Notes: a model not told the origin generated them from the sequence alone. DNA of 64,000 nt from Dipteris shenzhenensis (GCA_047967505.1 CM106539.1), one strand, 5' to 3'; counted from the stretch's first letter, positions 23,701-34,550 are shown. Numbers and translations: made by a program.

Positions 23701-24373
23701 AGACATTGAGGGTGATGAGAATGCTATTGAGCCTCTCAAAAACCCTTATGACTCATAGTGAGCTACTTTTAGCTTAACTTCTTTTGTGCTTGTTTTGGTG
23801 ATATTTAGTGACATTTTAGAGTTGTGTGATTAACATGGTCAGGGGTAATGACAAACTATGGTGATTGGTGTTTTTAATACTTTTGATTGGAGGAAGACAC
23901 ATAAATTCTAGCACTCATCTAACTATTCTCTTATGCCACACTTAATTAAAGACTCACTTCATGTGATCTTATGTGATATTGGTCAAACTATGAAGTGCAA
24001 ATGATAAGTAATTTCTTTTGGAAAGTCAAATGCAATGCTTTAGGATGAGTACATCTTCTCATACATGTTTTGAAGGTAGGAATGGAGCATGGTGTGCTTG
24101 AGTGTAGAGTTCATTGCTTGCATTCTTAAATGTGATATGTTGCAAAAATACTTCAATAATGTTCAATAGTCATATAGTCATATAAACTTTAGTGCTATTT
24201 GTACATTCATATATATTTACACTGTATATTGTGTGTGTAGTGAACTACCATGCTATGCAAAAGCAATGGCAAGGGAAATGGTGAAAAGAGATAAGACTGT
24301 TCAAAGGATCAAAGGGATGAAACAAGTTCGTTGCATCTTTGTTGATGATGAATGCTCAACAAGTTCGACTTGA
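20725..24373 (+). CDS. Multi-exon gene with C-terminal beta-class DNA methyltransferase-like domain (one premature stop)
   Basis: Ten exons can be joined with consistent phase at every GT-AG junction: 20725-20839, 20939-21085, 21171-21394, 21491-21774, 22014-22310, 22399-22461, 22581-22991, 23105-23229, 23315-23757 and 24241-24373 (TGA). They give about 746 codons, open except for one TAG at 21068-21070. The start is not resolved. The N-terminal 250 residues have Cys pairs (CKEC, CALC) and charged helices but no known domain, followed by a Lys/Pro-rich linker in exon 5. Exons 7-9 read as an amino-methyltransferase in beta-class order: NFIMLDFPTG (place of motif IV, normally D/S-P-P-Y, about residue 461), GWLVLICPLAG, then FVLEKLPYG, MRSFMLVFVRR, and finally GGLCMEMGCGVAPL with FSFDND (AdoMet motifs I-II, about residues 630-660). 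The family is inferred from motif order. DFPT differs from known catalytic tetrads, so activity is uncertain. Confidence 0.6.
21068..21070 (+). other. Premature TAG in exon 2 of methyltransferase-like gene
   Basis: This is the only in-frame stop found in the whole ten-exon model, between IHKKY and DKMGM. It lies 16 bases before a good GTATGT donor. It may be a recent inactivating change, a sequencing error, or a sign of alternative splicing. Confidence 0.6.
21795..22050 (+). repeat. Tandem duplication of an intron-exon boundary
   Basis: The block CTTTGACACAACATTAA to CAGTGCAAAGGGTGGTT occurs twice (about 21819-21931 and 21958-22054). Each copy carries the same acceptor context (CTTGGTGCAAG, then AAGGAAAATTGAA). 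The downstream copy keeps the frame into exon 5; the upstream copy would give an alternative start for that exon. Confidence 0.7.
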
Positions 24374-25004
24374 GCTTCAGTTTGTTGAATTATAAGTCAA
24401 TTTATTGCTTCAACTTGGTCTTCAATCGTTGAAAGGAAACTAACAAAGACTATTGGTGATGGATTATCATGTTCCATAAGATATTCTAGTGCTTGTATGA
24501 TCATGTTTGTTGGCTTTTTTTGTTTCTAGTTGTCAGATCCTAAGTCAATTGTCATATCTATAATATACTAAGCACGCTAATTGGATAGGATCATTTAGAG
24601 AATGTGGGACCTTGAATTTAACGTGATGAATGTAAACCGTTAGATCAATTCAATTAGAGTGGTATCAATTGGTATCATGAGGTGCGCCTGATTCTTGCAT
24701 TGGGTTTTGAATCCTCAAACCACCTACAGGCTTCGAGATCACGCGGATAGCATAGTTCGTGATCAATATTTCTAGGTTTTTTCTTATCTTTAATTTGTTT
24801 CATGGAGTTCCATCACCATGCTTAAAGGACAGAAGTCAACATCCAAATAATGTTCTATAATGCTGTTGTTGTAAATGGCTGTTGTTGTAAATACTATATG
24901 GCCACTATGTATGTAAAAATGATGCCTGGTGGAACGAAATGGATATAGCCTATTTCAACTTTAAACCTTTGTTTCATAGAGGTCCAATAAGATCGTTCTT
25001 GCAA
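24374..25004. other. No gene seen
   Basis: Sequence downstream of the methyltransferase-like gene without open frames of note. A polyadenylation signal is not obvious. Confidence 0.4.
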
Positions 25005-25300
25005 ATTTTTTGGGTGGATTTTTGTCTTTCTAAATAGTTTTAAGATGGAGGGGAATGTTGGGATCCCTCCATGGAACAAAGTCATAAAGAAACACTTGGG
25101 GTACAATATAGCCACATGGGGCTGGTGATGATGAGACTATTATTTTCCCATTTGCAAGAAGGCAAATGCTTGCTTTATTTTATTATTTTTTCCTTTTTGC
25201 ATGACTTCACATACAACATCACTACTTATCTTAATGTCCTTCTAGTCAAAACATTTAGTGTTTAATTTGTTAATGGACCATGTATTTCTTAGGTGGACCA
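25005..25300 (+). pseudogene. Decayed partial copy of the methyltransferase-like gene
   Basis: This stretch aligns with the end of exon 7, the following intron and the start of exon 8 of the upstream gene. GAATGTTGGGATCCCTCCATGGAAC corresponds to exon-7 sequence around 22870. The next bases match the region of the GWLVL motif, with stops. TGGACCATGTATT corresponds to the start of exon 8 at 23105. Frame and splice sites are ruined. A second copy of the gene therefore once stood here or was duplicated in tandem. Confidence 0.65.
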
Positions 25301-25469
25301 TGTTAAATGTGTTACTTGATAGGATAGGCATGCAACATCATGTTTTCAATTGCATGTTGGAATCACGACTTTAACTATGTAGAGTGTACTCTCTTGGTTT
25401 TCACTGCTCGCTTTTCTTACCTCGCTCGGTTTTTGTCGCTTGCTTTATCGACTACCTCCCATCCTTTCC

Positions 25470-25919
25470 CATTCCCCATACCCTATTCCATCCCCTATTC
25501 CCATCCCTTCCCGTTCCCCCTACCCTATTCCATCTCCCAACCCCTCCACACTCGTAATTTAGCCCTTGCCTTCCCCTCCCCCTTTCCCATCCTCTACATC
25601 CCCTAAATTCACCCCTTCCCCTTCGCCTATTCCATCTCCCCTTCCATCTCCTCCACCTTCCATCTCCACCACTCAACCTTCCATCTCTTCCACCCTTCCA
25701 TCTATCCCCCTCCTTCCTTCGTGCCATCTATCGCCCTGTCTTTCCCTTTCGTTCTACGTATGTGCTAGCCCTTCCTCTTCCTACATGCGATTCTCTCATC
25801 CCTACCATGTCCCCTTCCATCCCATTGCCTCCACTCTCCCATCTACCATACCATTCATCCCTTGCCCTTCCCCATACCCTATTCATGTCGCCCATACCCT
25901 ATTCCATCTCCCATTTCCT
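25470..25919. repeat. Pyrimidine-rich block, copy 2
   Basis: Homologous in the same orientation to 18064-18509, from CATTCCCCATACCC through the CATCTCCCATTTCC end, with about 90% identity and small length differences. The two copies bracket the transposase and methyltransferase-like locus. Confidence 0.85.
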
Positions 25920-25988
25920 CCACTCGTGTTATTCAACTTTGTTTATAGCCTGTTTATAGGACCCTCATAATACAATTTTATTCACTAC

Positions 25989-26011
25989 TCTCTCTCTCTC
26001 TTACCCCCCCC

Positions 26012-26092
<81 letters not shown>

Positions 26093-26114
26093 CCCCCCTC
26101 TCTTCTACCCCCCA

Positions 26115-26149
<35 letters not shown>
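25989..26149. repeat. (CT)n microsatellite with C-runs
   Basis: A long CT dinucleotide array broken by short C-runs. Confidence 0.95.
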
Positions 26150-26152
<3 letters not shown>

Positions 26153-26480
26153 GCATGCTCGCTCATCTCCAAAGAACCTATTATTTGTGCTACACACAAA
26201 AATAGTATTTTCTTATAGCTTTGTTGCACCTCACATGGAAGGACCATTTTGAGGTAAGTATTGGTGTAGATGATTCCTAGGAATTCGTCAATTCTTAGCC
26301 CACATTCCTTCTCCAAGCTGTGTGAGAAAACATATTCTTTACCAACAAAGAGAATCGTTCTAAGATTGTTGATCTCCACCTCAGGGATGGGATCTATGGT
26401 TTCATCTTCATTATTGGGCACAACATAGGGCCATGCCTCCTCCACACTAGGATTGTCTAGAACCACTTCTACCACCTTGG

Positions 26481-26526
<46 letters not shown>

Positions 26527-26860
26527 GCATGCTCGCTCATCTCCAAAGATCCTATTATTTGTGCTACACACAAAAATAGTATTTTCTTATAGCTTTGTTG
26601 CACCTCACATGGAAGGACCATTTTGACGTAAGTATTGGTGTAGATGATTCCTAGGAATTCGTCAATTCTTAGCCCACATTCCTTCTCCAAGCTGTGTGAG
26701 AAAACATATTCTTTACCAACAAAGAGAATCGTTCTAAGATTGTTGATCTCCACCTCAGGGATGGGATCTATGGTTTCATCTTCATTATTGGGCACAACAT
26801 AGGGCCATGCCTCCTCCACACTAGGATTGTCTAGAACCACTTCTACCACCTTGGGTACTC
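26150..26860 (-). repeat. 374-bp tandem duplication, about 99% identical, joined by (CT)n
   Basis: Copies are 26150-26486 and 26524-26860, separated by a CT array at about 26484-26523. I count only about two differences between them. On the minus strand each copy keeps an open frame of about 105 codons (VEVVLDNP, IDPIPEVEINN, LEKECGLRIDEFLGI). This may be a fragment of a transposon polyprotein, but no family is recognised. The CT array at both edges suggests slippage or unequal exchange at the microsatellite. Confidence 0.85.
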
Positions 26861-28290
26861 CAAGAGAAGTTTTGGATTCTTGTTCTTTTTCGTGGCCTCT
26901 AACATGACATCCTTGTCATCGTGCGTGATACCACCAATTCACATGTGAGGGAGCACCAATTCCTTTTTCACATCCTCCTCACTAAATGGAAGATAAAGTT
27001 GGCAAGTTGCAAGAGAAAGTTGCAACCCAACTTGCCTTTCTTAAAACCCAGCCACCTCCTCCATTATGAGGGAGGATTGGTGCCCAATGGTCTAGGCAAT
27101 GGTCTCAAAGAAGGCAAGCCTCTATGCAAATAGGAGGTCATTCTTGTGGATGTAGCAATGGATTTTGCATCATACCCATAAACTTTGATAATGCAATATT
27201 TTCACCACATATTTCATGATGTACTTCTGAATGTATAGAAATTTCCTTGAAGTGTCCTATGCCAAGGGTGATTGTGCAGGTGATGTCCGATAATTAATTG
27301 TTGGCATAGAGATCCTCCCACTCAGGATCCTCTGTGCCGACAACTGATTACCTAAAGGCTTGCCTTTGATCCATAGTATGTAATATGTGTGCTCAAACTG
27401 CCTGCACTCAGTTGAGTCTTGCTCCCTCGGACAGCAGCTTGAAACAACTGTCCATATTCTATCTTTGGGGAAAAAAACAATATGATTAGGACCCCCAAAT
27501 TGAATTTGGGGCCCTATTTTTAATTAATTAGCGTGCGAAAGAGGGGGGAGAGACTTGATTGACAATGGCAATGCGCCATTAATTCATGCGCAATTAACGA
27601 CCAAGGGGAGGGTACACGAGGCTTCTTCGAAAGCCACTTTCTCGAGAATGTTTTGCAAGTGCCTCTTTCTCTAGAACAATCTGCTGGTGGCTATATATAC
27701 AAGGGAAGTCTAAAGGGAGGAGGTAGGGGGCTCTGAAGGCTCTCCAGAACTGAAATAGGAGAAGGGGGAGGGAGGAAGAGGGGAGGGAGGGAGGGAGAGA
27801 GAGGGAGAGGCGAGGGCTGATTGGAGGGAAAGAGAGAGTAAGTGAGTGGAGGGAAAGAGAGAGAGAGACAATAGAAGAGGAATCGTGACAGGGAGGCAGG
27901 AGGTCGATTAGAACGATGAGGAGGTCAATTAAAGTGTAAACAATAGGTTAATCACAAAAGTGGAGCGGGGGACGCGTGTAAATTTTTTAATTAATAGGTT
28001 TAGAGCATAGGAGCGAATAGGAGAGAAGAATTTGCAGAAAATGTATTGCAATCAATTTTGCAGTTTATTTTTTTTAACATATAAGATAGAGTGGTCACAC
28101 CCATAGACTTAGTTCCTTCCACTTGCAAATGTTTTTCGGATGTATCTTTTGTCCATCTACGTAACATGACCCGTCTACGACAACGGATTAGAGACTAGAG
28201 ACCCACTCTACTAGGTCTCAAGGTGGGATCTTAAAATGTCTTTAATGACCCCCTCCACCATAGACACTACTTGGCTTGCATCTATGAACG
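26861..28290. other. Unassigned region with a hairpin and a TATA-like site
   Basis: No gene. An imperfect inverted repeat (GTTGGCATAGAGATCC paired with GGATCCTCTGTGCCGACAAC) lies at 27300-27344 and may mark an LTR end. A TATA-like CTATATATA follows at about 27692, then a purine-rich GGGA segment (27710-27900), as in an LTR. No primer-binding site is found, so it is left unassigned. Confidence 0.4.
27300..27344. repeat. Imperfect hairpin
   Basis: Arms of about 16-20 bases around a 9-base loop, GTTG(..)GGCA(C/T)AGAG.ATCC. Confidence 0.6.
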
Positions 28291-28299
28291 ATTTAGTTT

Positions 28300-28680
28300 A
28301 TTGTGCTCAATTATTATGTGTGTGTGATGATAATGTTTATACATGTGCTTAGGAGTATGTGTGGGATTTGTGTGTGCATTGTGGATGAGTGCGTGTGTGC
28401 CTATTTGGGGAAGTGCGAGTGCATGTATGCATTTGTACATTTATGTGCAGTTGAATATTATTGTGTACGTGTGTATACATGTGTGTGCATGTGGACGTCC
28501 CTGCAAGGGTGTGTCTAGGTGCATGTGAATGTGCATCATATGCATGTGCATCTCTAAATGCACATGGGTGGAATATGTGCACACATCAACATGAGTGTGT
28601 CAATTCCATATATCTTGCACCATGTCTCTATTTGTACATACATACACACGTATGTATGTATGTATGTATGTACACAAACA
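28300..28680. repeat. GT-rich low complexity with (ATGT)n
   Basis: Degenerate TGTG/CATG-rich sequence ending in a (GTAT)n tract at about 28648-28672. Cys-rich open frames across it are artefacts of the repeat. Confidence 0.8.
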
Positions 28681-28739
28681 GACAATAACAACAATATGTG
28701 TAAGTGGTACTACATTCTCAAAGTCAAATGGTTACTAAA

Positions 28740-29590
28740 GACATAAAATTGGAATACAATAGTTAGGAACATAGCTCAAGGTCATAGTTTAAGAAGAAGC
28801 ACAGATAACCATATATTATAGTAGAGAGAGTATGCCACTAACACTATCAATTGTGATAAACTAAATCGATTACGACTATTAAAGATGGCTTATTCAATGG
28901 ATAGGTTAGTGGATAACTTTTTCTAACCAATTTGATTGTCACTGGATTGTCAGATGAGAGCAATAGCCAATTATTATCAAAATTAATCCAAGTTGATCTT
29001 TCAACATTATATACAATTATCTCTATAAATGCATGCTCGTTGATCCTCACCCTGCCAACCTCTATGTGAGAAGGAATATGATTTGGAATTGCATAGGACC
29101 ACAAACAAGTAAATTGAGATTGTTTTGATTTGGTACCTTTTGAAGGCAAAATTATATTGATTTAGAGGGTAGTATAGGATGAAGAAACTATCGATACCAG
29201 AAACATATGGATGTGTTTGATCATGATCATGATTGAAAAGGCAAAGGTCAACATTAATTTACAATGAAGAGTGGTTGAATCATCAATCGATGATCTAGGA
29301 CCTCTCTAGCACTTGAGTATTTTGTCTGTAGAGTTGCTCATTTTAACAATGTATTTAGCTGATGGAGGGATGGCCAAGCAGAGGACCAATTTGATCGATT
29401 GAATTAGAGTGTTGTGCAAGTAGAGGGCTAATTTCATGGTGGAGTGTAGTCCAAGGAGAGGACCCCATTGATTGATCGAATGGGTATGTCTCTCATTATA
29501 GAGTAACAATCTCCTAGGAGGTTTACCTAACTTGAATCAGCCATGCAGTGTTCAACAAAAAATAAGGAAGAAATGGGGCTATTGAATACG
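28740..29590. other. No gene seen
   Basis: AT-rich sequence. The longest minus-strand frame, 28847-29149 (100 codons), has no recognised domain. Confidence 0.4.
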
Positions 29591-29597
29591 CCTAATG

Positions 29598-29735
29598 TTG
29601 CATGTGTGTGTGTGTGACACATACGCACACGCATGTATATACAAACATGCATACATATACATATACACAAGACATAGAGATAGGCATATGTGTATGCATA
29701 TACATACATACATACATACATATGTATGTATGTAG
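29598..29735. repeat. (TG)n and (CATA)n microsatellites
   Basis: TGTGTGTG followed by ATACACATGC-type repeats and a (CATA)n/(TATG)n palindromic tract at 29700-29733. Confidence 0.85.
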
Positions 29736-29934
29736 ATATTGTGCGTGATCTTTTGCTTGTTGTGGTCACTTTGCTCAAAAAGCATCAACTAACCGTTAAA
29801 TAACTAAAACTAAGATACCTATACCATGCTACACACAACATAATTAATAACCAACTGATATGCAAAACCTTTTAAAAGACAAAATACATCTGCACCAAAA
29901 AATTGCATTGCCCTTGATAAGGAAGCTTATGGTG

Positions 29935-30720
29935 TGTTGGATTAGAGGAAGAGGTTTGGGAAGTCACATGCATGAGGGTGGGGAGCCCGCTGATGAAGAG
30001 AGGTGAGGAAGAGGGTGGAGCTTACATGGATCCCTCATGGATCAAAGGCAGGTTGGGGAGGTTGTGTAGTTGAGGGTAGGGAGGCCACACAGGTGAGTGT
30101 GGGGAGGCCGCACAAGTGAGGGTGAGGGTGAAAAGTGTGTGAAATTGGCCCCTAGTCTAGTTGAGATAGCCCAACTAGCAACAATCATGTGTCAATTACA
30201 TGTCCAGGCTATCATACATAGTCTTTGCATGCCTAGAAATGATTAGTAGTCCTGTCTTTTTGAGGAGGCAAGCACCCAATCTCCTCTTTTTTTAAAGTAA
30301 TCATGCACTTGCATGCAGTAATATTTAGTATGCTCTCATTTTTTAAAGCATCAATGCATTGGCATGCAATATTAATTATTGATATGGTATGTTGTGCTAA
30401 TATGTGTTATTAGAGCTGATTATATGCAGCCTCCTCACCCTCAACCTCCCCAACCTCTTTCTGTGATCCATGGAATCTCCATCATATTCCTATGACATCT
30501 ACAAGCTCCATCCTCTTCCATAGTCTCCCCACCCTAGCTTGCATGCTCCATCATATTCCTCTGAACTCTACAAGCTCCATCATGTTCCATAGTCCCCCCA
30601 CGCTAACCTGCATGACCTCCCCAACCTCTTTCTTTGATCAATGTAATCTCCACCCTCTTCCTTTGACTTCTAGTAGCTCCACCCCCTTTCTTGGACCTTT
30701 GTGAGTTCCACCATTCTTCC
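29935..30720. repeat. Inverted-repeat (foldback) block
   Basis: The left arm (about 29935-30140, purine-rich, e.g. GGAAGAGGGTGGAGCTTACA and GGTTGGGGAGGTTG) matches the reverse complement of the right arm (about 30430-30720, pyrimidine-rich, e.g. CCCCAACCTCTTTC). The spacer is about 290 bases. The right arm is itself built of about three 75-90-base degenerate tandem units. It looks like a foldback-type element. Its outer ends and target duplication cannot be fixed. Confidence 0.6.
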
Positions 30721-30759
30721 AATATGGTATTCTTGTGATTCTTATGTTGGCTTTTTCTT

Positions 30760-31844
30760 ATTCTATTTAACTACCACCATTGACTATATTATCGATGATT
30801 TTTTTGAAAAAAACACATAAATTGTTTTTTTCAAACTCTAAAAAACATTGCAATTTAACAATGGTAGTAAGAACATTTACTTTTATGCTTAAGAAAAAAT
30901 TTCCAACCACATTTGACGCAAATGTCAACACTAGTAAAATATTATCAATGGTAATATCCATGTAATATTTATGCTTTAAAAAAACGTGAAGCTGTTCTGA
31001 TAGTAATATCAAAGATTTTTTTGGGTAAAATTTAATTTGGGTAGAATAGGGCTTGCCAAGCCCTAATCTACCCTTTTGTATAAAAGTCTATATTACATCT
31101 CTAGTGGCCATTTTATATGATTGACATTGTTTAAGTTTATGATTTTTTATAACACTTCTTGAATACAATTTTTTCCTACTCTAGCCCACTTATGTCTACA
31201 TCCTATGTACAAGATTCTAGTCATACTCGTTGCTCCCATCCTCCTCTGCATCACTCCCATCACCTTCCTTATCATTCCCATCACCACTGTCACCTTCCCC
31301 TCCTCTTGTTTGTGTAGCTTCTTCATCCTCTCGATAGGCTTGTGCCAAGTAGTACTCATCTCCTCTCTCTGCGAGTAATCCCATGAGAGCTTCCATACCA
31401 TTATTGTATGCATAATAAAACTCCTAATTCGTACACTCCCTGCCCATTTTAATTTCCTAACATTATAAGAATACATGTTAGTTTCAATGATTTACATGCT
31501 ACATTGCAAAATTATATACTAAATGAAGTGGAAAGTATTACTTATAGAAAAAACATAAAATCGTGCCTTGCCACCCGAGCCAAAGTGGGATTGGCCCACT
31601 TTACTCTTTCTCGCAGTAGCTGCTGCCTACTTCTATTGATCATACTTCTAGGGATCCTTAAGCTATTTTTTTATAATTTTCCAATCTTCCTGGTGGACCC
31701 AAGTAGGCTTTGATTTCCCTTTCTTTGCTTTTCTATGGATTTGTTCATTTTGTGACTTAAGAACTACGGCCATCTTATTTAACATCCATTGGGAGTCAAA
31801 CTTTAGCTCCTCACTAGGCACAAGGAACTCCTCCTTCAATGTTT
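30760..31844 (-). other. Unassigned, with a weak minus-strand coding relic
   Basis: Between 31840 and 31150 the minus strand shows broken frames with a Lys-rich part (about 31700) and an acidic Gly/Asp/Glu-rich part (about 31220-31380). They resemble low-complexity tails of transposon-encoded proteins. No family is recognised, and frames are interrupted. Confidence 0.3.
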
Positions 31845-32870
31845 ATGCCCACTGGGTACCATTTACTTGGTGTAGAGAGAAAATTTCCTTGTTTTTCACA
31901 ATTCATCATGCATATTCGATGCAAGACGCATCATGCATATTCGATGCAAATAATGCATTGGTGGTCTTGTAGCCATGCAAATGGTACCTTATGGGAGTGA
32001 TACTTTTTGCACAAGCCTTAAAATCACTTATTTTCATGCCTATCAAGTACCATTTGCATGGCTTGGAGATGAAATTTCCTTGTTTTTCACAATGCATCAT
32101 GCATATCCGATGCAAAACATGCATTAGTGGTCTTCTAGCGATGCAAATAGTACTTGATGGGCATGATACTTTGCATAAGCAATAAGATCACTGATTCTAA
32201 GACCTATGTAAAGTATCATGCCCATTGGGTACCATTTTCATGGCTTGGAGAGAACATTTTTTAGTTTTTTCACAATGCATGATGCATATCTTAGTCAAAA
32301 CATGAATTGGTGGTCTTCTAGCAATCCAAATGGTACCCGATGGGAATGATACTTTTCATGGGATTCAAACTCACTTATTTTAAGGTGTGTGCAAAGTATC
32401 ATGCTCATCAGGTACCATTTTCATGGCCTGGAGAGAACATTTCCTTGTTTTTCACCATGCATCATGCATATCCGATGCAAAACATGCATATTTGGACTTC
32501 TAGCCATGCAAATGGTACCCAAGGGGACTTATATTTTGCACATTCCTTAAGGCCACTTATTTTAAGTCTTGTGGAAAGCATCATCATCGAGTAACATTTG
32601 CATGGCTCAAAGAGAACCTTTTCCTTGTTTTTCACAATGCAAAATGCATATTGGATGTAAAACATGAACCGGTGGTCTTCTAGCCATGTAAATTGTACCG
32701 GATGGACATGATACTTTGCATGGGCCTTAAACTAGGTGATTGTAAGTCTTTTACAAAGTATCATGGCTATTGGGTATCATTTGCATTATTTTCAATGCTC
32801 TTGAATGGTGTATGTCTAGTAAATATTCTTTCCAAACCACTCAAATGATACCCAATGGGCATCATAGTTT
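31845..32870. repeat. Tandem array with about 181-bp period, five to six copies
   Basis: The phrase TTTGCATGGCTTGGAGAG and the following CCTTGTTTTTCACAATGCATCATGC recur near 31869, 32060, 32241, 32424, 32604 and, partly, 32784, so the spacing is 180-183 bases after a first copy of about 191. Within each unit, CAAATGGTACCCGATGGG..ATGATACTTT and its near reverse complement AAGTATCATGCCCATTGGGTACCATTT flank the join. The array is therefore also an alternation of inverted 30-bp motifs. Copies differ by 15-25%. Confidence 0.85.
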
Positions 32871-33099
32871 TCATACGTCTTTTCCTCATATTTCCATCTA
32901 TTCTTTTGTTGTTTTTTATCTTTCCATCCCCTCTTTTTTTGTCCATTATTTTGACCTCCTCTCTATTTTCAGCTTGTAACCTTCCTTCTTCAACTTAGCC
33001 TCCTCTCTCCCTTTGACTTGCAACCTTCCTTCTTCAACTCAGTCGCCTCTCAATCTCTGGTTTGCAACCTTCCTTCTTCAACTTAGGCTCCTCTCTGCT

Positions 33100-34550
33100 T
33101 TCTTGATAGTTATTGGTGAATCTGTCAAAAATAAATTTGATTGGTGTGTTTTAAAACTACGAGAGAAGTTTGATAAATGGAAGGGAAAGAAATTGTCCTT
33201 TTCAAGGAGGCTTAATTTGCTAAACACATTATGTCTTCATTTGTAGTTTATGTGTTATAAGCTTTTTACTTTTCTAGTAATTCATTGAGAAAAGTGGATG
33301 GCTTCATTTGTGACTTATTGTAAAAGGATCAATGGCATGCCTTTGGTTGCCACAAATAGGTCTGTTGAAGGGCTTGAATTGAGCTAAGTGTGAGTCTTTA
33401 TGTACCAAGTGGCCATTAAGACTAGGCAACAATCAACCATGGGCAAAGCTTGCGAGGCATCGGATATATAGTAATGGACCGCATGGGGTCACTGGTTCCC
33501 CGCAGGAGCTAGTGTTATCTAGTATACAAATTAAGATTCCTTAGTCTAGATTTCTATCAAGGTTGATTCCGATTTGGAAAATCATGACAAAAAAATGCTC
33601 TTGGGTTGGTTTAAGATCCCTTTATGGTAATTGATCTTTGGATAAATCAATCCGATTGTCTAATGGGGCTCTAAAGATGGCCTCCATTACTTGAGAATAT
33701 ATAAAAACTTCACAGTAAAAGTTTGTGTTGTTTAAGGATGCTTTGGACCCTGGGATAGGGAGTTCGTTGATAATTAAATCAATTGCATCTCGTTTTCAAC
33801 TTTCAACTGGTGAAAGAAGGGCTATGCAAATGCTTAGGACCCAAGTTAAATGTTTAAGATTTTTGGATGACAAGGGATTTGTGCTTAGCTCTAGTAAACC
33901 TTTACAAATATATTTTTTGAGAGATTTCAAGAAATTGTCTTTTCCCAAGGTGGCATCCATGGCCCATAAAACCAATGGATTGTTTATGCACCTTTCAATG
34001 GTTTTTCAGCTTGGAGTTTGAGACTTTCAAGGGTTTGGAAGGCAATGCCCTCTTTTAAGCTCAATATTTTGAGGTGCAAAGTTATTGTTGGTAAATTGCC
34101 TATCAGAGCCAGGATGGCTAGATGGAATTCGAAAATCTACCCTTTATGCGCGTTATGCAAACGTAGGAAGGAGACAATTTCATATCCTTTGGGAAACATG
34201 AAAGAGGCCATTTTAGGTGACAAGGGTATATTGAATGATTCTCTCTTTAGTGTTTGATAATTGGTCAAGGTTGTGCTAATACAACGAATTTGGAAGTATC
34301 AAAACAGTGTGGTCTTTACGAATTTTATTGGTGCAGGATCTCTTTTTTATGAAATCATTGAGGAACTTAGTAGAATGTTAAAATATTTCTAGGAGGAAAA
34401 ATGTGTGGTTTTATCTAGTCTACTCAACCGTTGACCATCATAGCCCATGTGGGGCCATCTTTGTAATTGCCTACCTATTTCATGAGGCTGATTTCCTCTC
34501 TTTTTTTCTGGTTCTTTAGTACAATTTGTTTCTCACAAAAGAAAAAGTTT
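33100..34550 (+). pseudogene. LINE ORF2 C-terminal relic
   Basis: The plus strand reads the L1-type thumb block (LREKFDKWKGKKLSFSRRLNLL, split here by ordinary variation) at 33140-33230. It then passes through several broken frames to RVWKAMPSFKLNILRCKVIVG (33-kb relic, about 34025-34090) and the zinc-finger-like CALCKRRKETISY (about 34150-34185). These are the end of ORF2 in plant L1-like LINEs. An A-rich stretch near 34537-34550 may be the tail. Multiple stops and frameshifts mark it as an old copy. Confidence 0.7.

Noticed and set aside
18064-25919. Pyrimidine-rich direct repeats as LTRs of one retroelement
   Set aside because: No TG...CA ends, primer-binding site or polypurine tract, and the interior carries intron-containing and divergent genes.
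25452-25970. Open frames on both strands in the pyrimidine-rich block
   Set aside because: Composition artefact. The same sequence at 18064-18509 gives similar but non-conserved frames.
26089-26571. 160-codon minus-strand frame with Arg-Glu repeats
   Set aside because: Its ends are translations of the CT microsatellite. Only the middle, duplicated piece could be a gene remnant.
28303-28688. Cys-rich small proteins in three overlapping frames
   Set aside because: They come from TGTG/CATG low-complexity DNA; there is no signal peptide or conserved spacing.
31845-32870. CRISPR-like array
   Set aside because: The repeat unit is about 181 bases with no short repeat/unique spacer structure, in a eukaryotic context. 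It is a tandem satellite-type array.
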